The notes beneath the pieces are model-generated. The model did not search any database. It was not told the DNA's origin and saw only the letters and a list, made by a program, of their open reading frames with translations. A stretch of 64,000 nucleotides of DNA from Sphingomonas radiodurans (GTDB taxonomy: Bacteria; Pseudomonadota; Alphaproteobacteria; Sphingomonadales; Sphingomonadaceae), in assembly GCF_020866845.1 (NCBI RefSeq), contig NZ_CP086594.1:1-64000 (forward strand). The letters are read 5' to 3'. Numbering within the stretch: the first letter of the stretch is position 1; each line of letters opens with the position of its first letter. Below, piece after piece: positions 27,917-36,949 of the stretch. The position numbers were made by a program, and so were the translations under genes.

Positions 27917-28539
27917 GGCAGCAGGTCGGCGAGCCCGGCGAGCAGGTCGGCCGTCACTCTATCGGCCGGTTGCGTGGCATCGATCACGCGGAACCGGTCC
28001 GGCTCAACCTGTGCGAACGCGCGAAACCCGCGCGCGACCTCCGCGTGAAAATGCTCCCCACGCATCGCAAAGCGATCCGCAAGCGCGCCATCGCGTGCTG
28101 CGGCCCGGCGCGCGCCCTCGTCGATCGGTAAATCGAGCACGAATGTGCGATCCGGCAGCAAACCGCGCGCGCCGAAGCCATGAAGTGCCAGGATCGCGGC
28201 ATCATCGATCCCGCCCGCCGCGCCCTGATAGGCACGCGTCGAATCGATATACCGATCGGTAATTACCCAGATCCCAGCCTCGGTCGCCGGACGGATCACC
28301 TTCTCGACATGGTCGGCACGCGCGGCGGCGAACAGCAGTGTCTCGGCATGCGCGCTCCACCGCGCGACATCGCCCTGCATCAGCAAGCCACGGATCGCCT
28401 CCGCGCCCTCGCTGCCGCCCGGCTCGCGCGTCACGCGAACCGGGAAGCCGCGCGCTTCCAACGCGGCGGCGAGCGCGCGCACTTGCGTCGACTTGCCCGC
28501 CCCCTCCCCGCCTTCGAGCGAGAGGAAGCGGCCGATCAT
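27913..28539 (-). CDS. tmk: Thymidylate kinase
   Basis: A 208-residue kinase converting dTMP to dTDP. The P-loop is EGGEGAGKST (residues 9-18), and the DRY motif is in DRYIDSTRAYQG. The ATG at 28539 overlaps the dacC stop as ATGA and gives the normal N-terminus MIGRFLSLEG. An in-frame ATG nine codons upstream lies inside dacC and is less likely. Substrate motif details place it with standard bacterial Tmk. Confidence 0.96.
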   Translation of the reverse strand: MIGRFLSLEGGEGAGKSTQVRALAAALEARGFPVRVTREPGGSEGAEAIRGLLMQGDVARWSAHAETLLFAAARADHVEKVIRPATEAGIWVITDRYIDSTRAYQGAAGGIDDAAILALHGFGARGLLPDRTFVLDLPIDEGARRAAARDGALADRFAMRGEHFHAEVARGFRAFAQVEPDRFRVIDATQPADRVTADLLAGLADLLP

Positions 28540-29711
28540 CCGAACAGCCCGGTCAGCCCGGCCCATGCGCGCCCGAAGAAGCCCGCCTCGCCGACATCGG
28601 CTTCTGCCACCAGCGGCATCGTCTGCGTCGGCAGGCCGGGCGACGTGACGACAAGGTCGGCGACATGCGCGCCGGCCTTGATCGGCGCTTTCAACGGCCC
28701 CTGATACACCACCTTCGCGCTCATCGCCGGCACCGCGCCCGACGGCAGCGCCACCTTCAGATCACGCGGCGCGACCAACCCGACGGTAGCCGCGTCACCA
28801 AGCTGCACGTCGGCCTCGGTCACCTTGCGGCCCTGCTTCACGATCGGCTTGGCCTGCCAAGCTCGAAAGCCCCAATCCATGAAGCGCACCGATTCGGAAA
28901 TCCGCTGGTTGAAGCTGGTGAGCCCCGCCAGCACCATCACCAGCCGCCGCCCGCCCTGTTCGGCGGATCCGGTGAAGCCGTAGCCTGCCTCCTCGGTATG
29001 CCCGGTCTTAAGCCCATCCGCGCCGGCGACACGGCCCAGCAGCGGATCGCGGTTTGCCTGCGTGATGTCGGTCCCCGAACCTAGCGTCTTCCCCCACGTG
29101 AAATCACGCCGCGAATAGAATTGCTTGTAGAGCTTGGGATGTTCCTCGATCGTCGACCCCGCCAGCTTGGAAAGATCGCGCGCAGTGACATAGGTCATGC
29201 CATTGTCGGGCCAGCCGTTGGAATTGCCGAAGCGGCTATTGCTCAGCCCCAGCTTTTGCGCCGCCTCGTTCATCCGCTGGACGAACGCTTCCTCGGTTCC
29301 CGAAATGCCCTCGGCCAGCACCACACACGCGTCGTTACCCGACAGCACGACGATGCCGTAGAGCAGGTTCTGCACCGACACCTTCTCGCCGACCGACAGG
29401 AACATCGTCGATCCCGCCGCCGGGCCGTGCCAGCGCTTCCACGTCTCCGGGCGAACCTCGAATTCCTGATCGAGCTTCAGCTCGCCGCGCTTGATCATGT
29501 CGAATGCGACATAGGCTGTCATCATTTTCGCCATCGACGCCGGCGGCATGCGGCGATCGGCATCCTTGGCATAGAGCACTGCCCCGGAAGACAGATCCTG
29601 CATGAATGCGACGGGCGCCGGCGTCTGGAACTGCGGCGCAGAGGCGGCCGATGGATAAGCGATCGACAGCGCGATGGCCGGAACGGCGAGATAGGACAGG
29701 ATCTTGGACAT
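28536..29711 (-). CDS. dacC: D-alanyl-D-alanine carboxypeptidase (PBP5/6 family)
   Basis: A 391-residue low-molecular-weight penicillin-binding protein that trims the terminal D-alanine of peptidoglycan stem peptides. A signal peptide (cut near AASA, residue 24) leads to the catalytic domain with S59-x-x-K62 (SMAK), SGN in VVLSGNDACV and KTG in LKTGHTEE. The C-terminal PBP5-type beta domain and a terminal amphipathic stretch (FFGRAWAGLTGLFG) suggest periplasmic membrane anchoring. It follows rlpA, another cell-wall gene. The choice among dacA, dacC and dacD names is not decided by sequence. Confidence 0.93.
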   Translation of the reverse strand: MSKILSYLAVPAIALSIAYPSAASAPQFQTPAPVAFMQDLSSGAVLYAKDADRRMPPASMAKMMTAYVAFDMIKRGELKLDQEFEVRPETWKRWHGPAAGSTMFLSVGEKVSVQNLLYGIVVLSGNDACVVLAEGISGTEEAFVQRMNEAAQKLGLSNSRFGNSNGWPDNGMTYVTARDLSKLAGSTIEEHPKLYKQFYSRRDFTWGKTLGSGTDITQANRDPLLGRVAGADGLKTGHTEEAGYGFTGSAEQGGRRLVMVLAGLTSFNQRISESVRFMDWGFRAWQAKPIVKQGRKVTEADVQLGDAATVGLVAPRDLKVALPSGAVPAMSAKVVYQGPLKAPIKAGAHVADLVVTSPGLPTQTMPLVAEADVGEAGFFGRAWAGLTGLFG

Positions 29712-29743
29712 GAACGCTCTACTCGGGCTCCGCAGTGAATGCT

Positions 29744-30598
29744 TCAGGGCTGAACGATGATCGTGGCGTCGCCATAGCCGCGCCGTGCGGCGCCGTCACG
29801 TGCGCGTTCGGCGGATACGGCGTCCGCGAACGGCCCGAGCCGCACACGATGGAGCCCGCCATTGCTTTCGACGCGCCCGCCGAGCACGTCAGCAAGCTTT
29901 TCCGCACGGTCCTCGCTTGAAAAGGCGCCCACTTGAACGAGATAGCCACTCGCAAGGGTCGTCGCGCGGGGCTTTATTCGCGGCGATGATACTGCCGCAA
30001 TGCGCTTCGACGGTGGCGTATAGGTGCGCAACTGAGCGCGCAACGCCGCCAGGAGCGCTGGTGGCGTATCCAGCCTAGCACTCGCCGCACGGTCGGCCTT
30101 CAGCGCCGCAGCATCAGACGGGGTGACGATCGTCCCGCGTACGCGCACCGGTGCAGTCGGCCGCCCGTCCAGGCCGAGCAACGCAGCGGCGCCGCGCGAC
30201 AGATCGATCTCGCGATCGTCACGGCCGGGCCCGCGATCGTTGACCAGCACGACGATCGTCCGCCCGGTGTCGAGCGATGTCACTTCGGCGTGCGATCCGA
30301 GCGGCAGTGTACGGTGCGCCGCGGTGATCGCGTCCGGCGCGAACGGCGCTCCGCTCGCAGTCGGCGCACCCGCGAGCTCCTCGCCATACCAGCTCGCAAT
30401 GCCGACCTGATCGTAGCGCGAAGGCCCCATGCCCGACGTGCCGGCCGGCCCGTCGGGTGTACCCGCCTCGGGCGGCAGCGGGACCAGCCCGCCTCGCTTC
30501 GGCGCGTCGGCTGTCACCGGCGGCCGATCGATCTCGCCCGCGCCGCTGCAGGCGCTCAGCAACATCAGCGCGATCAGCGGGCTATTGTTCGACCGCAT
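29744..30598 (-). CDS. rlpA: RlpA-like lipoprotein with SPOR domain
   Basis: A 284-residue outer-membrane lipoprotein. The lipobox LLSAC gives C17 as the lipidated residue. A double-psi beta-barrel follows ([33 protein letters not shown]), and the C-terminal 75 residues form a SPOR domain ([17 protein letters not shown]) that binds glycan strands lacking stem peptides at the septum. RlpA of Pseudomonas is a lytic transglycosylase acting on such strands. The ATG at 30598 is chosen because it gives a proper lipoprotein signal. It overlaps the mltB-like gene by 17 bases. Confidence 0.93.
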   Translation of the reverse strand: MRSNNSPLIALMLLSACSGAGEIDRPPVTADAPKRGGLVPLPPEAGTPDGPAGTSGMGPSRYDQVGIASWYGEELAGAPTASGAPFAPDAITAAHRTLPLGSHAEVTSLDTGRTIVVLVNDRGPGRDDREIDLSRGAAALLGLDGRPTAPVRVRGTIVTPSDAAALKADRAASARLDTPPALLAALRAQLRTYTPPSKRIAAVSSPRIKPRATTLASGYLVQVGAFSSEDRAEKLADVLGGRVESNGGLHRVRLGPFADAVSAERARDGAARRGYGDATIIVQP

Positions 30599-31625
30599 CG
30601 GCCAGCAGCCCCACCGACAGCGCATAGAAGTTCGAGCAATTGTAATCGAGGATCACGCGATAATTGCCGGTCAGCAGATACGCCGTTGCACCCGGACCGT
30701 CCGGCTCCATCAGCGTTGCGAGCACGTTGTCGCCCGGCCAACTGCGGCCTTGTGGCGCAATACCGAGTGCGCGCCATTCCGCCATGGTGCGCCAGCGACT
30801 GTGCCGCTCGAACACCCGAGGGCAGCGCGGCGATACGAGCTGGTTGCGTTGTCCGCTGCGATCGAAGCCCGTCGGTACCGATACCGCGAAGCCCCATGGC
30901 TGGCCCGCTCGCCAGCCGGCACTGACGAAATAGTTGCCGATCGACGCCAGCGTATCCGCCTGGCTTCTCCAGATATCCGCCCGGCCATCCCCGTCGCCGT
31001 CGCGCGCGAGCCGCAGGTAGATCGACGGCAGGAACTGCGGATTGCCCGTCGCTCCCGCCCAACTACCCACCAGCGTGGAGCGAGGGATGCCGCGATCGAG
31101 GATCTTTAGCGTCGCGACGAACTCGCCTGCAAACAGCGATCGGCGCCGGCCCTCATAAGCCAGCGTCGCCAAGCTGCGCAGCAGATCGAAGTCCCCCGTG
31201 TAGCTGCCGTAATTCGTCTCATGCCCCCAGATCGCGACCATCACCGCCTCGGGAACCCCAGTCTCCGCCTCCACCCGAGCCAACCGGCTGCGGTTCGCGG
31301 CGTACGCCGTGCGGCCCCGCCCGATCCGTGCTGCATCGACGTGGCGGGCCTTGTACGGCGCGAACGGCGGTGTGGCGGTCGAGTTCGGGTTGCCGGGCTG
31401 CTGCCGATCGAGTGCAACGACCCGCTCGTTGAAGGTAAGCGTGGGCAACACCGCGTCCAACGTGGCCGGCCGCACACCTTCCCGCAATGCTTGCGCACGA
31501 AGCTCCGGCAGATAGGCTTGAAATCCGGCCTCGTCCTGCGCCGTGGCCGAACTGGCGAACGTCAACGCGATAAGCACGGCCACGCCGCTACGAATAAAAC
31601 GAATAATGGTACGCATCCCCTTCAC
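30582..31625 (-). CDS. Lytic murein transglycosylase (MltB family)
   Basis: A 347-residue periplasmic enzyme that cleaves peptidoglycan glycan strands to anhydromuropeptides. A signal peptide (cut near SSATAQ, residue 28) precedes the catalytic domain, with the glutamate in [12 protein letters not shown]. Downstream blocks [11 protein letters not shown] and YGFxVS-like WGFAVSVP fit the MltB/SLT_2 family. There is no lipobox, so it is soluble rather than a lipoprotein like E. coli MltB. Starts at 31625 and 31616 are both possible. It is first in the long minus-strand run and divergent from tRNA-Ser. Confidence 0.92.
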   Translation of the reverse strand: MKGMRTIIRFIRSGVAVLIALTFASSATAQDEAGFQAYLPELRAQALREGVRPATLDAVLPTLTFNERVVALDRQQPGNPNSTATPPFAPYKARHVDAARIGRGRTAYAANRSRLARVEAETGVPEAVMVAIWGHETNYGSYTGDFDLLRSLATLAYEGRRRSLFAGEFVATLKILDRGIPRSTLVGSWAGATGNPQFLPSIYLRLARDGDGDGRADIWRSQADTLASIGNYFVSAGWRAGQPWGFAVSVPTGFDRSGQRNQLVSPRCPRVFERHSRWRTMAEWRALGIAPQGRSWPGDNVLATLMEPDGPGATAYLLTGNYRVILDYNCSNFYALSVGLLADAVEQ

Positions 31626-31720
31626 AGCCTCTGTTTGACACAGCGGGGCAGCGCGCGGAACCGGAATTCATCGTCGGGCTTGCACGCATTGCCGCACCGC
31701 GCCACAGGGCTGGGGCTGAA

Positions 31721-31810
31721 GGATGGGTGGCCGAGTGGTTTAAGGCAGCGGTCTTGAAAACCGCCGTGGGTTCACGCTCACCGTGGGTTCGAATCCCACC
31801 CCATCCGCCA
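31721..31810 (+). tRNA. tRNA-Ser, anticodon TGA
   Basis: A 90-base tRNA with encoded CCA. The acceptor stem pairs GGATGGG with CCCATCC, the D loop reads GCCGAGTGGTTTAAGGC, the anticodon loop is CTTGAAAA with anticodon TGA, a long variable arm typical of serine tRNAs follows, and the T arm is GTGGGTTCGAATCCCAC. It decodes UCA and other UCN codons. It stands alone between two minus-strand gene runs, with only four bases to the next gene end. No typical integration site duplication is seen downstream. Confidence 0.97.
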
Positions 31811-31814
31811 CTTC

Positions 31815-32129
31815 TTACCCGTGGCCCATTGCATCGGCATGGCGCTCGCGTTCCTGCTTCATCGCCGCCACGAATACCGGGTCGGCGCGCAGCCGCCGCA
31901 TCACGCGTACGATGCCGCGACGATCGACCTCGATAGCGCCCAACCGCACGGCAGCGTCGCGGCGATCGCGTGGCACGTCGTAGTGGGGGAAGCTCTTAGG
32001 CTGAAACCAGCGCCGCTGCATCCCGATCGCATCAGCCATTGCGTGCAGTTCCGGAATACTGTCAGCGAGCATGTGGCACATCAGATGGCCACGAAAGGGG
32101 ATGTTCGCGTTGTCGACATACACTGCCAA
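31815..32129 (-). CDS. DUF4031 domain protein
   Basis: A 104-residue small protein of the DUF4031 family, recognised by the opening MAVYVDNANIPFRG and CHMLADSIPELHAMAD, and KSFPHYDVPRDRRDAAVRLGA. The family is found in many bacteria, sometimes near restriction or nucleic-acid genes, and its function is unknown. Histidines and aspartates in conserved positions suggest a metal site, but this is inference. It is the last gene of the minus-strand supercluster and ends four bases from tRNA-Ser. Confidence 0.85.
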   Translation of the reverse strand: MAVYVDNANIPFRGHLMCHMLADSIPELHAMADAIGMQRRWFQPKSFPHYDVPRDRRDAAVRLGAIEVDRRGIVRVMRRLRADPVFVAAMKQERERHADAMGHG

Positions 32130-32182
32130 AATGCAGCCTCCTCGTCGGCAATCGTCAGCCGACGCAAAGGTCTAGCGTCGCA

Positions 32183-32494
32183 TCAAAGCGCCGCCAATCG
32201 CTCGAAAGCGTCTTGGTCGAGCGGCTTCTGGAACTGGCAGCCGGCCGTATAATCGTCCGCCCACCTGACGTCGGCCGCGACGGGGCCGATCCCGGGCAAA
32301 TTAAGCCAGATCGTCGAACCGCGCCGCATCGCCGAATACGTCTGGATGCGCGCGCCATGGATCGAAATGTCGATTACCTTGCACAGCGTGCGACCAAGGC
32401 CGCCCTGCCCCATGCTGGCGTCAAACGAAACCGGCGCTCGCGGGCTGCGGCGCCGGCCATTCGTCTCTGCAGGCTCGAATTCCGCGGCGAACAT
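32183..32494 (-). CDS. Single-domain PilZ protein (c-di-GMP binding)
   Basis: A 103-residue protein made of one PilZ domain. The c-di-GMP-binding pattern RxxxR is present as RRSPR, and the second motif [DN]xSxxG as DISIHGARI. Such stand-alone PilZ proteins act as c-di-GMP receptors for motility, polysaccharide or adhesion outputs. Nothing nearby reveals the output. An imperfect hairpin (32144-32163) follows its stop. Confidence 0.88.
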   Translation of the reverse strand: MFAAEFEPAETNGRRRSPRAPVSFDASMGQGGLGRTLCKVIDISIHGARIQTYSAMRRGSTIWLNLPGIGPVAADVRWADDYTAGCQFQKPLDQDAFERLAAL

Positions 32495-32528
32495 AGATTA
32501 GTATTACGCCGCGGTGGTAAACCGTTCG

Positions 32529-32759
32529 TTACTTGCGGAGCGTGATCCCGCCGCCGAACCGCTTGTTGAAGCGCGCAACCTGGCCACCCGCGTCGAGCAT
32601 CGTGCCCTTGCCGCCGGTCCATGCCGGATGCGCCAGCGGATCGATCTCGAGCGTCATCGTGTCGCCTTCCTTGCCCCAGGTGGAGCGAGTTTCGTACACG
32701 GTGCCGTCGGTCATCTGCACCTTGATCATGTGATAGTCGGGGTGAGTATCTGTCTTCAC
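32529..32759 (-). CDS. rpmE: 50S ribosomal protein L31 (cysteine-free form)
   Basis: A 76-residue L31 beginning [15 protein letters not shown] and ending [15 protein letters not shown]. It has no cysteine, so it lacks the zinc-binding CxxC of the zinc form and is the zinc-independent form usual in alphaproteobacteria. The start is GTG at 32759, with GGAG nine bases upstream. Two hairpins lie immediately before it. It follows a small membrane protein gene in the supercluster. Confidence 0.96.
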   Translation of the reverse strand: MKTDTHPDYHMIKVQMTDGTVYETRSTWGKEGDTMTLEIDPLAHPAWTGGKGTMLDAGGQVARFNKRFGGGITLRK

Positions 32760-32777
32760 GTCGCAAGTCTCCGAAGT

Positions 32778-32841
32778 GGCTGGTTACCGACCAGCCGAAA
32801 GGAAGCGGCGCGCCTAGCAGAGCGTTGCGCCGCGCGCAACG
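32778..32841 (-). promoter_or_regulatory. Two-hairpin leader upstream of rpmE
   Basis: The 82 bases before rpmE hold two perfect hairpins: CGTTGCGC-CGC-GCGCAACG (32823-32841) and GGCTGGT-TACCG-ACCAGCC (32778-32796), the second ending 18 bases before the GTG start. L31 mRNAs in several phyla carry autoregulatory leaders, so a similar role is plausible. No T-run is present, so termination is less likely. Confidence 0.45.
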
Positions 32842-33054
32842 TCACCCCGCCCGACGCCAGCGATCGAGCGCCACGACCGACCAGATCGCCTCGACCACGC
32901 CGAACGGCCAGGCTCCCTGCAGGAAACCATAAGCCGATCCCAAAGCGCACGATCCGGCGAACCCGAGCACCCACCAGTGCGATCGGCGTTCCAGCGCGTA
33001 ACAGACAAGCATCAGGCTGACCGCGATCAAACCGAACGCGGTCAGCCCGTCCAT
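32842..33054 (-). CDS. Small membrane protein of unknown function
   Basis: A 70-residue protein with two to three short hydrophobic segments (LTAFGLIAVSLMLVCYAL, WVLGFAGSCALGSAYGFL, and WPFGVVEAIWSVVAL). It resembles small inner-membrane proteins annotated as hypothetical in sphingomonads. It starts one base after the fabZ stop, in the place where lpxA stands in other proteobacteria, but shows no similarity to LpxA. Function is unknown. Confidence 0.75.
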   Translation of the reverse strand: MDGLTAFGLIAVSLMLVCYALERRSHWWVLGFAGSCALGSAYGFLQGAWPFGVVEAIWSVVALDRWRRAG

Positions 33055-33055
33055 T

Positions 33056-33532
33056 TCAAGCAGCCGCGGGCGGATCCGCGATCATCGCAGTGAATTCGCA
33101 CTCCGCCGCCAGCTCACCATCGATCAGCGCGCGTCCGGCAAACTTGCACACCCGCGACCGCTTCTGGAGAAATGAAACCTCCAGTCGCAGCAGCACGCCT
33201 GGCTCGACCGGCTTGCGAAACTTCACCCCGTCGATCGACATGAAGTACACAAGCTTGCCCGTCCCGGCGAGCCCGAGGCTCTCGACCGCGAGAACGCCGG
33301 CGGCTTGCGCCAGCGCCTCGACGATCAGCACGCCCGGCATGATCGGCCGGCCCGGGAAATGCCCTTGGAAGAACTGCTCGTTGATCGTCACCGCCTTGAT
33401 CGCGGTGATCGACACGTCAGGCACCAGCTGCTCGACCCGGTCGACGAGCAGCATCGGATAGCGATGCGGCAACGCCGCCATCACTCGAGCCACGTCGAAC
33501 GGGCCGATCGCGACCGCCGTGGTGTCAGTCAC
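33056..33532 (-). CDS. fabZ: 3-hydroxyacyl-ACP dehydratase FabZ
   Basis: A 158-residue hot-dog-fold dehydratase of type II fatty acid synthesis. The catalytic histidine and glutamate are in [20 protein letters not shown], and [13 protein letters not shown] is the usual N-terminal block. In most Gram-negative bacteria fabZ lies between lpxD and lpxA. Here it lies between the Skp-like gene (10 bases upstream) and a small membrane protein gene. Confidence 0.97.
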   Translation of the reverse strand: MTDTTAVAIGPFDVARVMAALPHRYPMLLVDRVEQLVPDVSITAIKAVTINEQFFQGHFPGRPIMPGVLIVEALAQAAGVLAVESLGLAGTGKLVYFMSIDGVKFRKPVEPGVLLRLEVSFLQKRSRVCKFAGRALIDGELAAECEFTAMIADPPAAA

Positions 33533-33542
33533 CGCGTTCGGC

Positions 33543-34181
33543 TCAGCGGCCTGTCGGGCGCGCTGGTGCCGGCGCTGCGGCCTGGCCCTGCTGCCCCTGC
33601 TGGCCAGGCTGCCAATTAGCTGGCGGCGTGATGCCGACCGTGGGCACGGTCTTGTCGAGTTCCGCCGTGATTGCCGCCGTGATGTCGGCCGCAGGCTGAG
33701 CGAACAGCGCGGCTTCAGGACGGAGCAACAGCGTCACGTTGCGCGCACGAACCGCCGCCTGGACGGCGTCGGGGAGCTTTGCGCTGATCTGCTCGATCGC
33801 ATATCCTTCCGCGCGCTGTGCCGGCTGGGTCAGCCGCGCGAGTTCGGCCTGCGCCGCCTGCTGCTTGGTCTGGATGGCCTGAGCTTGCGGACGAAGCGAC
33901 GCTTCCGTCGCACCCGGAGCCTTCGCGGCTGTTTGATAGGCGGTCACGAGCGGCTGCAATTCGGCCTGGATCGCGTTGCGACGCGTCGTCGCCTGATCGA
34001 GCTGGGTCTTGTAGGTCGTCTGGATCTGGCCGCGCGCCGCGGTCCAGGCCTTCGAAGCGGCGACGGCCTGCTCGGGATTGGCAACGGCGATGCCGGAAAC
34101 CTGCGCCGCGGCGCCGCCTGCGACGAGAGTAGCGGGGGTGGCGAGCGTTGCTGCAAGCAGCATTTTCTTGAAGTTGGTCAT
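33543..34181 (-). CDS. skp: OmpH/Skp-family periplasmic chaperone
   Basis: A 212-residue secreted protein with a signal peptide (cut near GGAAAQ, residue 25) and a long helical, glutamine/alanine-rich middle that suits the coiled tentacles of Skp, which holds unfolded outer-membrane proteins. The N-terminal [14 protein letters not shown] matches the family strand. A Gln/Pro/Ala-rich tail ([16 protein letters not shown]) is unusual and probably disordered. The ATG at 34181 overlaps the bamA stop as TAATG, fixing the start and the bamA-skp coupling. Confidence 0.9.
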   Translation of the reverse strand: MTNFKKMLLAATLATPATLVAGGAAAQVSGIAVANPEQAVAASKAWTAARGQIQTTYKTQLDQATTRRNAIQAELQPLVTAYQTAAKAPGATEASLRPQAQAIQTKQQAAQAELARLTQPAQRAEGYAIEQISAKLPDAVQAAVRARNVTLLLRPEAALFAQPAADITAAITAELDKTVPTVGITPPANWQPGQQGQQGQAAAPAPARPTGR

Positions 34182-36949
34182 TAGAACTGCGTTCCTACGT
34201 TGAAGGTAATGAGCTTGTCGTCGTCGCCGTCCTGCTTGAGCAGCGCGCGGGCGATGTCGATACGAAGTGGTCCGAACGGCGAGGTCCAATTGACGCCGAA
34301 ACCGACCGACAGGCGCGGCTTGGGTGAATCACCCAGGAAGCGCTCGAGGAAGGGATCGGACAGGTTCGTCGACCCGTTCGGGATGATGCCGTTGCACGAT
34401 CCATTCGCGCCGGGAATACCAGCCGCGCAGGTCGTCCGTTCACCGCTGGGCAGTGTGTAGAGCGTCTGGCCGGCGTCATTACGCTCTGGCAACGGCAGCA
34501 CGATCGTCTCGCCATTGGCATTGACCGTCGTCGGGAATTCGGCGGTCGGCAACGGGCGCCTGATGCTGAACAGGCTGCCCGCCTGGACATATACTGACGG
34601 CCGCAAGCCCAGCTCGCGCGCGCCCGCGCCGAGCGGGATCTCAAGTTCTAGGCGGCTGAGATAATAGGCTTTGCCACCCAACGCATCGTCGGTGATGCTG
34701 TTACGATCAGTCACCAGAACCTGCTTGCCCGTGGCATCGGTCGTGTACGGAATACGCTGTACGCGCGGGCCGACACCGCGAATGTTGAAGCCACGGAACT
34801 GCGGCTCACCCAGATAGAAGCGGTCGGTGATCCGGATCCCATCGATACCGGGGCCGCGATCGCCCTCGAACGAGCGGATATAGCCGCCCTCGGCAAGCGC
34901 CGAGAGCACGAAGCCGCTGCCGATTCCCCAATATTTCGCGGCGTCGAAGCGCGTGCGCAGATATTTGACGTCACCACCCAGCCCGGCAAAATCCTGGCTG
35001 AAGGTGAAGCGCTGTCCGGCGGTCGGTCGCAAACGGCTGTTGAGGCTGTCATAGATCAGCGAATAACCGACCGACGAGGTCAATCGGTTGCCGATCGCGT
35101 CGCACAGATAACGTCCGGCGATCAGCGGGCTGCACTGGCCGTTGCGGAAGAACTGATCGTCCAGCCCGACCTCGTCATATGACAGGCCGTATCGCGCCGA
35201 CAGCGACCAATATTCGGTCATCGGCACGCCAGCACGAACCTGGAAACCGGTCGAAACCTGGCTGTACGTCGTCTGGCGATCGTTCCCTACGAAGTTGAAC
35301 GCATTGAAGTCACGCCGGAACACATCGACGCCGACTGCGATGTTCTTGTCGAACAGGTACGGCTCGGTGAAGCCGAGCTCGACCGACTTCGAATAGCTCG
35401 AATAGTTTACGCCGAGCCGCAGTTCCTGGCCCTTGCCGCGGAAATTGCGTTGCGTGATGTTGAACTGGAGGATGAACCGCTCGAGGCTCGAGAAGCCCGC
35501 CGACAGCTGCAGCTCGCCCGTCGCCCGCTCCTCGACGTTCGCGCCCAGTATGACGCGATCGGGCGTCGAGCCCGGCGTCTGCTTGATCTCGAACTTCTCC
35601 TGGAAATAGCCCAGCGAGTTGATGCGGTCCTGCGAGCGCTTCACCTGGAAGCTGTTGAACGCATCGCCCTCCGCCAGCCGGATCTCGCGCCGGATCACCT
35701 TGTCCTGCGTCTGCGTGTTACCCGTGATATCGACCCGCTCGATGTACGACCGCTTCGCCTCGGCGATGTGGAAGTTGATCGTCATCGTCAGCGCGTCCTT
35801 GTCGCGCTGGAATTCGGGGCTGATCTCGGTGAAGGCGTAGCCGAACAGGCCGGTCGTCTGGCTCAGGCTGTCGACCGTGTCCTCGACCAGCTTGGCATTG
35901 TACCAATCGCCCTTCTTCAGCGCCAAGGTCTTGGCCAGCGCCTTGTCGTCGAAGTCGCGGATGTCGCTGTCGACCGACACCTCGCCGAACTTATAGCGCG
36001 CGCCTTCCTCCACCACGTACGTGATGATGAAGTCTTCCTTGTCCGGCGTCAGCTCGGCCACCGCGCTCGTCACGCGAAAATCGGCATAGCCTTCGGTCAG
36101 GTAGAATTGCCGCAGCTTCTGCTGGTCGTACGCCAGCCGATCCTGATCGTAGGTCGTGTTGGACGAGAGCAAGCGGAACAGGCGTGCCTGCTTTGTCGCC
36201 ATCTGCTCGCGCAATTTGTCGTCGTCGAACACCTCGTTGCCGATGATGTTGATCTGGCGGACCTTGGATTTCGGCCCTTCGCTGATCTCGAACACCACGT
36301 CGACGCGGTTCTGATCGAGCGCGACCATCTTGGGCGCGACGCTGGCGCCGAACCGGCCCTGGCGACGATACAGTTCGACGATCCGCGCCACGTCCTGCCG
36401 CACCGCCGTCCGCGTGAACACCTGGCGCGGCTTGAGCCTGATCTCCTTCGTGATCTTGTCTTCCTTCAGGCGCTTGTTGCCCTCCAGGATCACGCGGTTG
36501 ATGATCGGGTTCTCGCGCACCCGCAGCACGATGTCGCCGCTCTCGGCGCCGGATACCGTGACGTCCGCGAACAGGTCGCTCGCGTACAGATCCTTGATCG
36601 CCTGATCGAGCGTCTCGTTGGTATACGTCTGGCCGATCCGCAGCTTGGTGTAGCTGAGCGCAGTTTCCGCCTCGATGCGCTGCGATCCCTCGACACGCAG
36701 CGACTTGATCTGCCGCTCCACCGCAGGCGCAACCGGCGCGGCCGCGGGTGCCGGCTCGGCAGGAGCCTGAGTTGCAGGCACGGCCTGAGCAAGTGCCAGA
36801 GTCGGAATCCCGCTAAGCATCGTGCAGCCAAGCAGCAACGCGATCGATCGCGGATGAGCAAACGAAGTGTTCAACAAAATCACAAATCCCACCCCGGAAA
36901 GCTCAAACAGACCCCTGCGCGCGCGCCCTGCCCTTGATTCATTAGCCAA
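34181..36949 (-). CDS. bamA: Outer membrane protein assembly factor BamA
   Basis: A large Omp85-family protein, up to 922 residues, that inserts beta-barrel proteins into the outer membrane. A signal peptide (ending PTLALAQA) leads to five POTRA domains (IKSLRVEGSQRIEAET at the start of the first), then a 16-strand barrel with the loop-6 motif FRGFNIRGVGPR and a C-terminal phenylalanine (VGTQF). A late loop includes two cysteines (TTCAAGIPGANGSCNG) and lengthens the protein. The start is uncertain: ATG 36949 overlaps the rseP stop by eight bases, while GTG 36883 gives a cleaner signal peptide. Confidence 0.95.
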   Translation of the reverse strand: MANESRAGRARRGLFELSGVGFVILLNTSFAHPRSIALLLGCTMLSGIPTLALAQAVPATQAPAEPAPAAAPVAPAVERQIKSLRVEGSQRIEAETALSYTKLRIGQTYTNETLDQAIKDLYASDLFADVTVSGAESGDIVLRVRENPIINRVILEGNKRLKEDKITKEIRLKPRQVFTRTAVRQDVARIVELYRRQGRFGASVAPKMVALDQNRVDVVFEISEGPKSKVRQINIIGNEVFDDDKLREQMATKQARLFRLLSSNTTYDQDRLAYDQQKLRQFYLTEGYADFRVTSAVAELTPDKEDFIITYVVEEGARYKFGEVSVDSDIRDFDDKALAKTLALKKGDWYNAKLVEDTVDSLSQTTGLFGYAFTEISPEFQRDKDALTMTINFHIAEAKRSYIERVDITGNTQTQDKVIRREIRLAEGDAFNSFQVKRSQDRINSLGYFQEKFEIKQTPGSTPDRVILGANVEERATGELQLSAGFSSLERFILQFNITQRNFRGKGQELRLGVNYSSYSKSVELGFTEPYLFDKNIAVGVDVFRRDFNAFNFVGNDRQTTYSQVSTGFQVRAGVPMTEYWSLSARYGLSYDEVGLDDQFFRNGQCSPLIAGRYLCDAIGNRLTSSVGYSLIYDSLNSRLRPTAGQRFTFSQDFAGLGGDVKYLRTRFDAAKYWGIGSGFVLSALAEGGYIRSFEGDRGPGIDGIRITDRFYLGEPQFRGFNIRGVGPRVQRIPYTTDATGKQVLVTDRNSITDDALGGKAYYLSRLELEIPLGAGARELGLRPSVYVQAGSLFSIRRPLPTAEFPTTVNANGETIVLPLPERNDAGQTLYTLPSGERTTCAAGIPGANGSCNGIIPNGSTNLSDPFLERFLGDSPKPRLSVGFGVNWTSPFGPLRIDIARALLKQDGDDDKLITFNVGTQF

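Noticed and set aside
31721..31810. tRNA-Ser as an integration site
   Set aside because: Housekeeping genes lie directly on both sides, no integrase is present, and no copy of the tRNA 3' end was seen nearby.
35450..36937. A 495-codon plus-strand frame opposite bamA
   Set aside because: It lies wholly within bamA, reads as Arg/Leu/Val-rich antisense, and has no ribosome binding site or known motif.
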